From positions 58,044,970 through 58,108,969 of the forward strand of contig NC_057925.1 of assembly GCF_018873765.1 (NCBI RefSeq): 64,000 nucleotides of DNA. The letters are read 5' to 3'. This document shows, piece by piece, positions 43,619 to 56,991 of this stretch. The notes under the pieces are model-generated. The model was not told where the DNA came from. It saw nothing but the letters and a program-made list of their open reading frames with translations, and searched no databases. Source of the DNA: Telopea speciosissima. Its lineage: Eukaryota; Streptophyta; Magnoliopsida; Proteales; Proteaceae. Position 1 is the stretch's first letter; every line of letters starts with the position of its first letter. The position numbers were made by a program, and so were the translations under genes.

Positions 43619-46600
43619 TCACCACAAACCAATGGCCTTCCACCAGACCCCTCCAACACCAAGCCAGATGATAATGTTGACGACAGAGATGAGGAACCCA
43701 TAACCCCACCACTTGGCCAGTGGCACATAGTTGGCACCATAGAATACCGGAGCTGATCCAATCCCATAGTGAGTTAGGCCACCCATGAGGTTGGAGAGAA
43801 AGGCTAACACCATGGCCCCAAAAAGTGGTGGAGCGCCAAGGGCACTTGCCACAGATAAGAAGGCCGTGAACATCGCACCAATGTGAGCAGCCCCACTAGC
43901 AAAGATGTAGTGAGAATAGAAGTAGAGAAGAACCAGAATGCCAAATGAGAGCTGCCATGACAGACCAAGTCCTCCCACGAACTGGAAAAAGAGCAGATCG
44001 TTAGTTGCTGGGTACTGCTTCAGGTTAAACGTGAATAAAGAAACAATTTGAATCATATTTCTACCTTAACATTCCAAAACCGCTTCAATACCACAAGTTG
44101 ATAATACTGACATTGATATTCTTAGAAAGGGGGAACAATTAGGTAGAGTATGTCACAATATGACATTTATAAGATATGCACTCCAATAGGACAAAAAATT
44201 ATGATACAACAACAACAACAAACTCAACCTTATCCCAACTTAATGGGGTTGGCTACATGGATCTAAACTAAACAAAGTAGGAAAACTGAGGTCTAAACAA
44301 AAAAGGGAGTGAAGAGATGGAAAACAATAGGACAAACAATTATGATATAGACTAATATGTATTCAGTAAGATGAGTCATGCCTAATTATTTATAAAATCT
44401 TCCACTGGATAAAAATTCATCATGTTTTAAAATATGCCGGATCATTTTTTATTATTTTTTTTCAAATACTGAATAATTTTGTAACAGGTTATTCTTCAAA
44501 TTCCACAAGGAGCATAGCAACCATCTATGTACCAAAGCAGTCCACAGAGCTAGGCAATAGAATGCTAGAATGTAACACAGACATAAGAAAATCCTCTTTC
44601 CGGACATATATTTAAGAAAAAATCCAAACCACTTGATGCCTAAATACCCAATCTGCAGATGTGTAGAGCTGATGCAAACTTGAGCAATGTTAAATGTGGT
44701 ACATTCATAGGACCTCCTCTAAATTTCTTTCCATCAATTAGGAAATTAAGTCATTTTCACTTTTCAGTAATAAATTACTCATTAATACTAATGATAAAAC
44801 TTATGGTGCTGTCTCACTTTAAACTAATTCCAACTATTTTAAAACCCCAATACTTGATTTCCATTAGAAAGTAGTGGGCGAGCCTTGGCGCAATGGTTAA
44901 GTTGCACTATTGCAACCATCAGATTGCGGGTTCAAAACATGGAAACAGCCTCTCCAAGAAGTAGGGGTAAGACTGGGTACATTTGCCCCTCCCAGACCCT
45001 GCAGTAGCAGGAGCCTCATGCACTGGGACGCTCTTTTATAACTTCAGACTCAATATCACTTCAGAACAAAAATTGGTATCAGAAAGCTCTTCTTGAGATC
45101 TTTCTAATTGTAGCCACATTAAAAATTTTCTAAGTGGAACTACTAGAACCATTATCTTAGTTATAATTTTGAAAAAAGTAACTTAACAACCTACATTTTG
45201 GTCTTTTCTGAGCTGTTAGGGAGAGAGGGGAAGCAAACCATTTAACAGGACCTTTTAGACTCATCCTAACAACTTAGTATGAAAAGACTTATTTAAAATC
45301 CAGATTGAAAATTACTGACACAGTTAATTTTAATTTTAATTTAAAATCATTGTATTTAATTAGTTTTACTAATTCTCCCCCTGACATCAAATCATTACTG
45401 ACATCCTTGTTTCCATGCAAGATGCCATGACAGATGTACCTTAAGTGTTTTGTACAACCTAAGCTGACTGAAACCATATGTAAGCTTGAGGTTGTATAAT
45501 ATTCAAAACAATAAATTTTCCAGAAATAATTACAGTTAGAGATTTGGTCAAGCTGTTTATCTTTGGGTGCTTTAAACCATTGACACCCTGCTAATCATCC
45601 AAAGCAGATATAGCACCATAGCAGCCTCTGAAACAAGAAAATGAATAATGAAAATTCAAATTTCTTCTCAGAAAGTTGAAAAGATGACAGACCTTAACTA
45701 CAGTCTGGCTGAACCAGGAGATGAGACCATATTTGTTCAAATAGCCAGCCATTGCAATGAGTGCAGCAAACCACGTTAGGGTATCCCAGGCAACCGCTTC
45801 CGCTAAGCATTCCTTCCATGTCACGACTCCCGTTATGAGAAGTACAGATAACCCAAGAATAGCAGCAATGACAGCATCCACATTCAACACTCCTCCAAAG
45901 ATCCAGAGCCCCACCTGAACAAAGAGATCCAGAAAATCAGTAAACTATTATGGTTATGATTCACAACAAAATCACTCCAGGTTCTCTGAGCATGTATAAT
46001 CACTGTATGCACATCATACCATACTTTGTGCATGTGTGCTTTTTCAGGCCCTGAATGCCAATGTGCATAGATATGTCTACCCTCAGGCATTCTTTTATCT
46101 GCCTATCAGATTCTGTGGCACAAAAAAAAAACATACCTCAAATCAAATTGCATTTGAATGTCACTGTCCTAAAACATATGGTAGCAGAGAACCAGAAAAT
46201 AAGGCTATTTATTCAGGAAAGGATTCAGAGCTCGTATCTTTACTTGCTAACCTGATAAAGGATAACTGTTCATGAACCTTAAGAACATCTTAAGAATATT
46301 CTCTATGGTTAGACATGCATAGTACTGTAAGAATAGTTTCACTTTTTCAAACCTCTACTGACAGAGAGGCGGAGACAAATAAAACAGAGATTTACCAGAT
46401 CCAACAAATTTTCGGGCTCTGGCTTGATGTGGACTTGGAAGTTATTATATTTATATTTCTTAACTAAGCTACCTTGCATGTTTTATCACCTGTACCTTAA
46501 TTAGCATGTGCATCTCAAGAAATGAAGTCTAGGTGCGGCAGGTTCCACTGCATCATATGTTCTGTGGAGACTGGAGAAGGAACATTCTTTTGATTCTTGT

Positions 46601-47943
46601 AAACAGAATTTCTTGATATGAAAGCAGACCACAAGGAATAGATATCATATACAAATTGAATATATTGTTAAAAAGAAAGGGAAGGGAACACCATTACACT
46701 ACCACATGCATAAAAAACTAGCAACAAGTAATCTCCTCCACCATATCTTGTTTGGAGAAGAAATCATAATACAACTCTTCTGTAGTATCCCTGTTATTCA
46801 ATGTTTTTATTGAGAGAACAAAAAGGTGTGATTATAATAGGGTAGTAACCACTATATTTTCTAATGACACTGATCTCAAAGGCACTATCCAAAATGTCAG
46901 AGAGTTTTAGCATCCAGATGTTCAGCCTAATGGCCAAAGAACAAGCCTCTAATGAAATATGTGAATTTTGAAGACGAGCTGGAAAGCACTGAAAAACCAA
47001 CGAATGGTAACAGTAGAGTCACCCTTCACTGATCCCTCATACATGAAGGAAAGATAGATAGGTTCACAGACTGATGTATTCCCCCATTCTAAAGTCATTG
47101 GGTATACAACATGTTATACGGATTCATTAAACTGCCAGCTGTACTGTAAGGTTGCAAACAACTCCATCCATTAAATTCATGAAATTCATTTTCCATGAAT
47201 TTACATCATCTATTATATTAGGTTCTGGCACATTATTTCCTATCTTTAAGACCAGAAACCATACAAAGGAACACCTTTAAATGTACTCGCCAAGGAGTTT
47301 TTAGGCTTAAGGCTTTCCTTATATTCACATGGACCCCAATTTATCTACAGTACCTAACTCAAAGTACTGTACATTAAGTATATCTAGTCTGATTTGTTAT
47401 TAGTCATTGGATGTGGTTATTCCACAACTAATGAACTTTTTGAAAAGACATGTTGGAAAAAGAATCAATCATTGAATTGGCTTTTTGTAAAGCCATATGG
47501 CATCTTCATTGCCTACCATCTTTCGAAGATGCCTCTCAGCTCTTCTCAAAGTTGTAATTTCAGCGCCCATTCTAAAAACCCAAAAACTAAATGTTATACA
47601 GAAAAGTGATAAGAAGAACAAGGAAAATAATGGTAAATATTTATGGAATCAGACCAGTAACATTTTTTTATGAAAACAGGAAAACAGTCTTAGAAAATAA
47701 CCAAAAAGAAAGGCAAAGATTCAACCAGCAACTGTACATACAAAAAATTAATTTCCAAGGTGTCCCCCAGTTACGATACGACTACAAACGCTGCATGTCA
47801 AGTATCATTCTCTGAGATGTGCTATAATCTACAGCCAATTAATCATATAAACCATTGCTGCAAATTCAAGTTTTTTCACAATCCAACCTCATATCAGATG
47901 AAACAGAATTGAAGTAAATTTAGTGATAGGAACATTTTACTCT

Positions 47944-47974
<31 letters not shown>

Positions 47975-49557
47975 GGGGGGGGGGGGTTCTCTGGGCATTC
48001 TAGTGTAACATTGGGACCCAAAATTAGGATTATTCTGCTTGCGAGAATGCAAGTATGTGTCATAGTCTCATAGATGACAGAGTTTTACTTAAGCTCTAAA
48101 TTGGCATCTACATAGCCAGGACCACGGTGCAAATACATTATAAATGAAAGCCACAAAAATAAGTTCAGGTTATAAGTTGATGATTATACTTGATTCCTAA
48201 GTTGAAGGGCAATTCTTTGCCAACAATAGTTCTACTGGAGACTCATCACAAAATGCAAAGTGACAGAAGAGAATAATTCAAAGTCAATAAGGTAGGCAGT
48301 TTCCTAGCAGTTTCACAAGAAAATAATTTTCAGAGTTCATCTAATTAAAAAAAGAGTGGAAAGAAAAGATTACAAGCAAAGCAAAGCAGTATAGAAAACG
48401 AAAGAGCAAGCACATAAGGGATTCATACCGTAAGAAGCAGAGTAGCTGCCATGATGATTTCATTCTTGGTCATTGGTCCCATCTTCTGCAACTTTTCTTT
48501 TGCAAATTTTGGGGCATCAGGACTGCTCTTCACTGTGGGTAGATAAATGACATACAAAAGCAACAGGACAACAATCAAAGACACCAGACCTGGCACAATA
48601 GCTGCTCTGGCCCAATCTGTCCAACCAATAGTCTGTTTGATCGTGTTATACGTAACATTTGCACTCAGTGGATTCGCCGCCATAGCAGTCAGAAACATTG
48701 ATGAAGAAATCCCGGATGTCTGAAAGCAAGTAAGCATCAACCAAGAACCCAACCGGTGTTCGGTCCCATCGCCAGCATTACTACCACAGGCAACACAAAG
48801 GGACTTAACTAGTGGGAGGAAAATCCCACCCGCTCTAGCAGACACCGAAGGAATAGCAGGAGCGAGTAGTGCCTCGCTGAAAACTAAACTGTAACCTAAT
48901 CCTAAAGAAGAGCTACCAAAAAGAGACACAAACTGGTATGCAATACGGTTACCAAGCCCCGTCTTTATAAATCCTCGAGCAAAGAAGAAAGCCAGAGCTA
49001 TAAGCCATGGAATCGGATCACCAAAGGCCGAGAAAGCAGCAGCAAAAGTTAGCGTCTTAGTGAGTACACAGGCGCCCAATCCCATCAAAGCAACAGCACC
49101 GAGAGGCAACGGTTGTGTGATGATACCGACAATGGTAGCAAGGAAGATAGCGAGCAACTGCCAAGCATTTCTCGAAACACCGGATGGTACCGGGACGAAC
49201 CATAGGATTACTCCAATCGCAATTGAAACCATTAATGGCTTCAGCGAAGCTCCCTGCCATGGCTGCGACGAAGGTACAACCGCAGCAGAAGAAGCCGAAG
49301 CTCGAACAGTAAATGTACGTTGCGAGAGCAAATTAGCACAATTCGGAGTCTTCGGGGAGAGATTCGAAGGAAGAACGCTCAGGAAAGGATTCCTCAACGA
49401 ATGAGTGGGCGAGCCCGATCCAATCTTGATGCGAGAGAAGCTCGGATCTGCTCGTGGATTGAAGTTTTACAGGTGATGACGCTGTTGTAGAGGGGGATCT
49501 GCGACTTGAACGTGAGCGAAATCCTAAGTTGCAGGAAGAAAGCGCAAGGGACGCCAT
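43619..49557 (-). CDS. DiT1: Plastid 2-oxoglutarate/malate translocator (dicarboxylate transporter 1)
   Basis: Three coding exons read right to left: 48,429-49,557, 45,693-45,914 (74 codons) and 43,619-43,981 (120 codons plus TGA), joined by GT-AG introns of about 2.5 and 1.7 kb. The protein is a DASS-family (divalent anion:Na+ symporter-like) carrier of the plastid inner envelope that exchanges 2-oxoglutarate for malate, supplying carbon skeletons for ammonia assimilation and photorespiration. A Ser/Arg-rich transit peptide starts MASLALSS and ends near FTVRASAS; about 12 hydrophobic segments follow. Recognised marks include QPLPLGAVALMGLG, WLIALAFFFARGFIKTGLG, GLTHYGIGSAPVFYGANYVP and the C-terminus WWKAIGLW. 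Anomaly: the MASLALSS frame and the mature-protein frame differ by one base. The break must lie upstream of the mature protein, and dropping one A from the AAAA run at 49,465-49,468 would give about 570 residues, a normal family length. It may be an assembly error, a null allele, or an unrecognised intron of about 118 bp (GTAAAA donor near 49,470). Confidence 0.92.
44206..44271 (+). mobile_element. RTE-like/SINE fragment in DiT1 intron 2
   Basis: (CAA)n followed by CTCAACCTTATCCCAACTTA and ATGGGGTTGGCTACATGGAT, the same repeat as at 19,872-19,923 (inverted) and 43,302-43,503. Confidence 0.5.
44876..45038 (+). mobile_element. Au-type SINE in DiT1 intron 2
   Basis: Full-length layout: GGGCGAGCCTTGGCGCAATG head with A-box-like sequence, B box GCGGGTTCAAAAC, GGAAACAGCCTCTCC core, GGGGTAAGACTGGGTACAT, CCCAGACCCTGCAG and the tail GGAGCCTCATGCACTGGGAC ending in CTCTTTTA. 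The best preserved of the Au copies in this window. Antisense to DiT1. Confidence 0.8.
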
Positions 49558-51369
49558 TAGTGGCGCAACTCGAGCTTCGCAGTTCAGATTTCAAAGAAGA
49601 GCATTGGAGCGAGAAACTCAGAATATAACAAAATAAGAATCAAATCCTTCCAAAAGAATGCGAGATGGGATTTGGAGTTTGGACCGTCAGTTCCTGATCA
49701 GACAGCTATCACGGCTCGGAATATACGATTTGTCGTTAAAATCGGACAGAAGTCTGACAGAAGAACTAAGAACCACCGGCCGTGGTTGGATTTTGCGGGG
49801 CTATCACTAACATTCGCCCAATGACAACGTATCCTCTTGGAATCAATTCAACCGTTGATGTTGAATCGAATGGCGCTTGGCGAGAGACAACAAGTCATCT
49901 AATTACAAAAATATCCTCAAATTATTAAGGGATGGGGATGCGTCCCAAGGTGGTTTGAACTCATGACCTTTAATTTGAGGAATTTGTCTTTTGTTAACTG
50001 AGCTGACCCCTTGGGATAAAATAAGAAAAATTTAATTAAAAAAAAAATATGCGAGACTAACACATGGCATCGTTGGATATTAGTTCAAGGATATTGAAAT
50101 CCACTGATCAATTGAAAAAAAATAAAAAAAAATCGACCGATCAAATTTGGTATTGGTTTTGGTTTTTATAAACCGTTAGACCAAAAGACCAAATCCTAGC
50201 CCAATCCTAGGTTATGAAGGTCCGGCCAAGGTTTAGTCAAACCCGACTTAGGGTGTCAATGCAGCCCGCACCGCACCCGACACCCGGCCATTTAAAGACC
50301 GAACCACCGAAAAACGACGGCTTCCCACCCGCAAACGTCTCGTGCAAGGGCTCGACTGAGCCCGACCCTTTGCCTGCTAACCCACTCCCAAGCCCGTATT
50401 TAAATTCCAAACGTAAACACGTTCCAACCAATCCTAACAAGTAACAAGTAATTAACCTCCTAAATGACTAACCATTAATCCTAATTATTACCAAAAAACA
50501 TTAACCAACTAACCTTCCAAATTCCATCTCTTTTTTTTTTTTTTTCTATTCAATCTCACAAAATCAAAATTTCAGTCTTTGAGTCTCACACAGTCACACG
50601 GCAAAATTGCACTTTTTTCCTTTTTTCTATTCAGTCTTGCAAAATCAAAATTTTAGTCTTGGAATCTCACAGAGTCACACGGCAAAGGGTGAAAAGAAGA
50701 AGAAGAAAGGCAGGACAGAAGAAGAAAGAACGGGAAAGGTAATAACTAATCATGACTCTATTATTTTTATAAAATCTATTATTCTATTAGATCGTTTTGT
50801 CATCTATTCTAGTTCTTTCACTTTTTAGTTTTTATCTTCATCTCTCTGACTCTCTCCCACATGGTTCTAAATGCTACACTGCCTATATCTGTGATCCATC
50901 ATATGCTACACCACATGGTTTATATTTTGTTACTTTTGACGTTATAGTTTGTGGACATGGGACAAGGAAATGGGACATGAGACTTTCCTACATTACTTTT
51001 ATATTTTGTTACCTTTTTTATTTTAAATAGACATGGGACATGGGACGTTATAGTTGTGGACATGGGAAATGGGACTGATATTACTTTTTACACGTTTAGT
51101 GCCCGTTAGGTCCGTAGAGTTAAATATTTAGCCACGAGCCCGTGACCCGCTACCTTGAATAAGGCTGTCCCGATAGACCGAACACCGACACCAAAATTAA
51201 AAAGACATGTCCGCCCAAGGCCTATAAAATTTAGCTCAAACCCGACCTACCCGACCTGATTGACTTCCAATAATAGATTGGCTGGGCATTGAAACATATA
51301 ATTGATGGGCCTTAGTTGAGTACAAATATTACCTTAAGAGGGCCCAATAAGAGTTTCTAACATATAATC
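49558..51369. other. DiT1 upstream region and intergenic DNA
   Basis: The first 200-300 bp should carry the DiT1 5' UTR and promoter; no specific element can be supported. Further right are a SINE-like piece (49,944-50,020), a degenerate CCCGACCC/CCGAACC repeat (50,240-50,400 and from 51,125) and poly(T)/A-rich purine tracts. Two related segments starting CTATTCA(A/G)TCT(C/T)(A/G)CAAAATC occur at about 50,547 and 50,627. Confidence 0.45.
49944..50020 (-). mobile_element. tRNA-derived SINE head, minus strand
   Basis: The minus strand reads GGGGTCAGCTCAGTTAAC and later GGTCATGAGTTCAAACCACC, tRNA-like A and B boxes at about the right spacing. No tail resolved. Confidence 0.5.
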
Positions 51370-51530
51370 TATGAAGAAAGAACGCTACGGCAAGGCGTGG
51401 CGACCACGCCTAGACACATAACTGTCTTGGGGCGTTTGAAAATAACCACCTTGCCCCCATGTAAAGCCGGAAATTCCAAGCACCCCAATGCGGTTATGTG
51501 TCACGACCGGGTAGTGTTCTATTCCCCATA
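51370..51530. repeat. Fold-back MITE, TATGGGAGAAAGAAC family, copy 3
   Basis: 161 bp: left TATGAAGAAAGAACGCTAC, right GGTAGTGTTCTATTCCCCATA. Inverted arms related to copies 1 and 2. Interior contains AAATAACCACCTTGCCCC. Confidence 0.65.
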
Positions 51531-52573
<1,043 letters not shown>

Positions 52574-52722
52574 CTTGGTGCGGGTTCAGTGTTCACTTGC
52601 TAAACGTTTGATCACGAATTCAAGTCTTGGAAACAGCCTCTTTAAAAATAAGGGTAAGGCTGTATACAATTTATTCTCCTCACCCTGGCTAAACGCGAGA
52701 GCCTTGTGCAGTGCTTGATTGT
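52574..52722 (+). mobile_element. Diverged Au-type SINE
   Basis: Shows the GGAAACAGCCTCTTTAAAAA core, AAGGGTAAGGCTGTATACAA and GAGAGCCTTGTGCAGTGCTT tail of the Au family, with a diverged tRNA-like head. Confidence 0.6.
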
Positions 52723-52827
52723 TACAAGTTCAATAGCTTTGCATTCAGAGTTGAAGATTCAAAGTCAAGCACCAAACAATAATTTTTCTTTAAATTCTTT
52801 TTGGCCGCAGAAAGTCTTATGGTCTCT

Positions 52828-53880
52828 AGTCCTGACTAATGGAACCACTTTCCAAAGTCCCTATAATTGGTAAGGAAGAGAGAGAACACGAGCAGAGACT
52901 TATTTTTATCAAAAACTGAGTCTTATCCTAAGGTTTCTAGAAGAAATGAAAAGGGGGTATTTTGATCCATTAGATTTGCTATAAAATAGGGTTTAGTCTT
53001 ATCCTAAGGTTTGAAGAAAATAAAATAAGGATATAGGTTTAAATAAAAATTGTTTCTTTATTTAATATTATCAACGGTTGGCATTAAATAATACCAATTC
53101 AACTGTTCAAAGCTATGCTGCGTGGAACCTGCACCACATATATGACCGGTTAGCGTTTTTTCTCCTTAAAAAAATTTGGTCTTTCTTAAGTCTCGTTGAA
53201 GTATGGTTTTGAATTTTGGATCGGATCGGCCGATATTGGCTGGATCGGGTTGGTATCAGTCAAGGCCGATCCCAAGATTAGACCGATACAATAAGGTTTG
53301 ACTGATCGTTCCTTGGATCGATCAACTTGGTTGGATCGGCCGATCCAATCTGATTGAACTTTTGTTTATTTTTTCAAAGTTTTTAGGTTTTTTTTATTTT
53401 TTATATTATCTTGATCGATATTGATCGATATTGACCGATCTGATCTGGATAATATTGGTTGATCCGATTCCGAGATCAAAACATCCACCGACTTTGGCCA
53501 ATACATGACCCGATCCATGAGAAAAGGATTTTGGGGGTGTTTTGATCAATCCTGACCGATTTGTACCGATCCAATCTTGATCCAGAAAGATTTGGCAATG
53601 ACCGATACCGAGTCCAATGCCTGGATAGAGAGAAGAGAGTTTGAGTATTAATCAACTTTGGATTGAGTAAATCCTTTCAAAAAAAATAAAAATAGTGGAT
53701 ATAAAATAAATTTGAAACTTACTGATCTTGTAATTTTCGTTCTTATATAGAGGATTTAAGAAATTTTCTTCTTTTTTTTTTATTAGGTCTGAGAAATTTT
53801 AAGGGTTTTCAGGACCAAAAAAAAATAAAAATCCAGAAGAAGAGTTGCAGAGAGAGAGAGAGAGAGAGAGAAATCTGAAA
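52828..53880. repeat. Segmental repeat, copy A (upstream of the 54.2-kb gene model)
   Basis: Shares several separate blocks with 56,992-59,250: AGTCCTGACTAATGGAACCA at 52,828, GAGTCTTATCCTAAGGTTTC at about 52,919, TCTTTCTTAAGTCTCGTTGA at about 53,182, a GATCGG-rich stretch at 53,210-53,620, and the last block running from about 53,630 through TTTCAGGACCAAAA and AAGAAGAGTTGCAGAGAGAG. One block (about 53,035-53,130) is inverted relative to copy B. Confidence 0.8.
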
Positions 53881-54587
53881 GGGAGATCGGAGTTGAATCG
53901 ACCATTCCTCTTATAATTCGGAAAGCTCGCAGAGGTAAGAACATGCCCTTCCCTGAGTAGTTTACAGTAGAACATTCCTCCCTTGTGTGCCTTTGTTTTG
54001 TCGATCTGTTACGGTCGACAGAGGGAGAATTCTTGGAATAGGATTAGTTTCCTTTTCTTTTATTTCAAATCTTTCTTTTCTCTTCCCAGATCTCTTCCTG
54101 TTTGGGTGTCCGGAATGTTGTGATGTTCCCAATCCCCTTTCTCCCACGGCTTGGATATGATTTCTTGGTTAGTTTGAACCAATTTAATATGGATTTTCAG
54201 ATTCTTTGTTTTGTGATTTTTTTGTGAGAGGGTTCAGGGATGGCTAATCCTCCTCCAAACAAACCAGACGCCCCAGTGTTAGCCATAGCCGCACTGAATA
54301 CTTTAACAGCACAGGTAGCTGCCATTCAGCAGGAGATGAAAAACCTTCACGATCGGATAGATTCCGTTTCAAGGGTTACCAACTTAAATGCTGTCAGGGA
54401 ATCGGTCCTTCTATGGTCTCGGAACAACGAAGGGAAAAGTCCATCAAACACTCTTACAAGGATTGACGTGGAGTTTGTTATTAATGAAAAACAAATCAAT
54501 GAGCTGCTGGAATTCTATGATCTAGGGATCGATGGAGATATCCAAACAAGGCGAATTCGACTTAAAAAATTCATAGGTATGATGTAG
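53822..54587 (+). CDS. Unidentified small gene model with 5' UTR intron
   Basis: A leader exon ending AGAG/GTAAGA at 53,934/53,935 and an acceptor TTCAG at 54,233-54,237 place an ATG at 54,240-54,242, two bases into the second exon. The frame runs 115 codons to TAG at 54,585-54,587, or could leave the exon at the donor-like ATAG/GTATGATG at 54,576/54,577 to join an exon I cannot find. The protein starts MANPPPNKPDAPV and is then alpha-helical, with a probable coiled coil at about residues 22-50 (LTAQVAAIQQEMKNL). It ends in a charged, SAP-like helix pair (INELLEFYDLGI...RRIRLKKFI). Composition is protein-like, unlike the surrounding repeats. I recognise no family; it may be the first exon of a longer gene or a truncated copy. 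Its upstream region is duplicated at 57-59.3 kb. Confidence 0.5.
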
Positions 54588-56991
54588 GCATGAACATTTT
54601 TTTTTTTAATTGACATTCTCCAATATTCACTTCTTTTGCTCTTGATGGCTATCCTTCAGATGGCTTAAGTGGCGCAAGGTTTAAATTGTAATTCATTCAA
54701 ACACTCGATTTATTCTTTAGATTCCCATGGAGTGACATTTATTTTACGTTTTTCTGTATTGAGTGATTGATCTCGTTATGGCTAAGCCAAGCTTTTCTGA
54801 TATGGGTTTGGGTGCTCATGCTCCTACCTTGCCTGCTTTGGATGTTCATTTATTTAAGTCATAAAAATTGGGCACTTCGGTTGGCACTTTATCGAAATAA
54901 TCCTATTAGCAAAAGTTCCTATGTGCTCGTTTAACCCACTTGATAAAGATGGAAATTCTAACTCATCTAAATCGATGAAAATTACTAGCCTACCCCTACT
55001 GTCGTGTGCACCCCACACACAAGCATGGCGGAATGTATCGCCTTACCCCTACCCGAGCAGGGGTAAGGCGGTACTTTTCGCCATGCTTGTGTGTGAGGGT
55101 GCGGAAGTAGAGGAGTCGGATCCTAGAAATTGAGTTGTTTTTGTATAACTTTTTGTCATTTTGATTATCAGCAAATGCAATTCTATTGAAGCTGAAATTT
55201 TTTTTCTTTGCATATAAGCATTCCCAAAAGAACAGATCTAAGTGAGCTCGTTCACTAGGTGCAAGCCAAAATACTGGTGTTTTCCTCAAGGGGGTTGCCC
55301 CTCAGTTGGCAAAGAGCAACACCTCAAAAGTAAGAGGTCATACGCTCAAATCTCATTGGGGCCTCCCGCCTCCCCAGTAGAAAATATATATAAGCTTCCA
55401 ATTCCAACAAAAATACTGGTGTTTACCATGTTATTGAATCATCTTCTATGCAAGTTTATAGGTCTGGTGGCCGTACAAACAAGACATGTGACAAAATTAG
55501 TCTGTTTCTTAGATATCCAATTGTTAGTATTGTCTTTGTGATACAAGATGAATTCAGTGGATGAATTTATACAAAAGCCAAGATATTTACTAAAAAGGAA
55601 AAGTAAATAGAAGGTATTATGCTCTTAATAGTATAGTTAGAAAACCAGGATTTGACTCGAGCAAGTCACCCAAGTCGAGTAAAAAAATAAGAATCTTGGT
55701 CATTATTGATGAAGGCTCGCTCTTATTAAAAATAGACATGACCTGGGACAATTCATACCTGGTCACTAGGGGCTCGGTTGTTTTAGACGAGTCATAGACG
55801 GTATTCCGATTCTAGTAAAAAACTAAAAACAATAAGCACATCGGACTTGGAGATGGGAGAGTCCAAAATATTGGAAACTAGAATCGTCACTCTTGTTCTT
55901 CACTTCTCTAAGCTCTCACATTCATGGACAATCTCAAGTGGAAGATTCTTTGAGCACTGCTTTGTTTTAGAACATTTCTTTTGGTTAACCGATCGAGTCC
56001 ACTATTTTGCTACAATTTAGTCAGGGCAGGAGAACACAGAGGATAAATATGATGAAATGTAGTAATACAAAAGGTGAAGATTAATATATTTATTTTACTG
56101 CTCATCTAGCCAGAGATTACTGGAAATCAATGATCTCTTTACATTAAACTTTAGAACTTGGATTAGGTAAAATGACAATAAACCTACAAATTTCACATTT
56201 CCACAAGAGACTGTCATTCTCTTACATGGTGATTTACCAAAAAAAAAACTTCTTATATGGTGCAAACTGGGTTCTTTGCAAAACAGCCTCCAAGATACAA
56301 CAACTTAGAGGCCCTTCTAATAGATGTTTGCATTCAACTAATGGGCAATGGGTTGTGTTGAAACTTCTAATAGAGTAGTGCTCAACAAAACAAGAAAATG
56401 AAACTTTAAAGGTGACAAAACAGCAACGTAGAGACATAATTTGGAGAGAGTTTACAAGTAAGCAATTCGCTATGGAATTCTGTGCAGTGACTAATAGAGA
56501 CGATCCTATTATTCACACGAGAGATCCCAATTATTGGAACTGCCAAGACTCAAAATATTATTTTTTGTTGGAGATAATAGACCTTAGACTTTGGAAGCAT
56601 GATTAATTGGGGAAGACAATAAATTCCATAGATTTGAAATCCAATAGGAATTTTATTGCATGTCGTTATGGTACATTTTCAGTTAATTATTTCATGTCAA
56701 TCGGTCAAACTGAATGTATGCATATGTTGACGAGCATATATACATGTTGCTCAAATTCCCTTTATACTTCCTTATAATACACACATACAAAACAAAATTT
56801 GAATAGTAGATTAACCAAATCACAGACTCGGGATAATCAAACAGTTTTTCAGAAAGATTCAAATCACAAAATTATAGTAATTTAAGAGTTAATCCATCAA
56901 AATTACGAATCCACATAAAATCTCTCTATGAAACTATGTCCAAAACTTATACAGACTTCTACAGACTTCAACAGACTTATGCAACCATTTT
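54588..56991. other. Intergenic or intron; no exon recognised
   Basis: If the 54.2-kb gene continues, this would be its intron. An inverted pair, CCCCACACACAAGCATGGCG at about 55,012 and CGCCATGCTTGTGTGTGAGG at about 55,080, forms a strong hairpin with a palindromic GTAAGGCGG/CCGCCTTAC-like centre. Frames at 56,172-56,606 look neither conserved nor repeat-derived and were not called. Confidence 0.4.
55288..55390 (+). mobile_element. tRNA-derived SINE-like element
   Basis: GGTTGCCCCTCAGTTGGCAA resembles an A-box region and GAGGTCATACGCTCAAATCT a B box, followed by CCTCCCGCCTCCCCAG. Typical spacing for a tRNA-derived SINE head. Confidence 0.5.

Noticed and set aside
49060..49404. Plus-strand frame of 114 codons
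   Set aside because: Antisense to DiT1 exon 1, which carries clear family motifs.
56172..56606. Two adjacent frames of 64-68 codons
   Set aside because: No family motif, no splice sites joining them, and low-complexity flanks; too weak to annotate.
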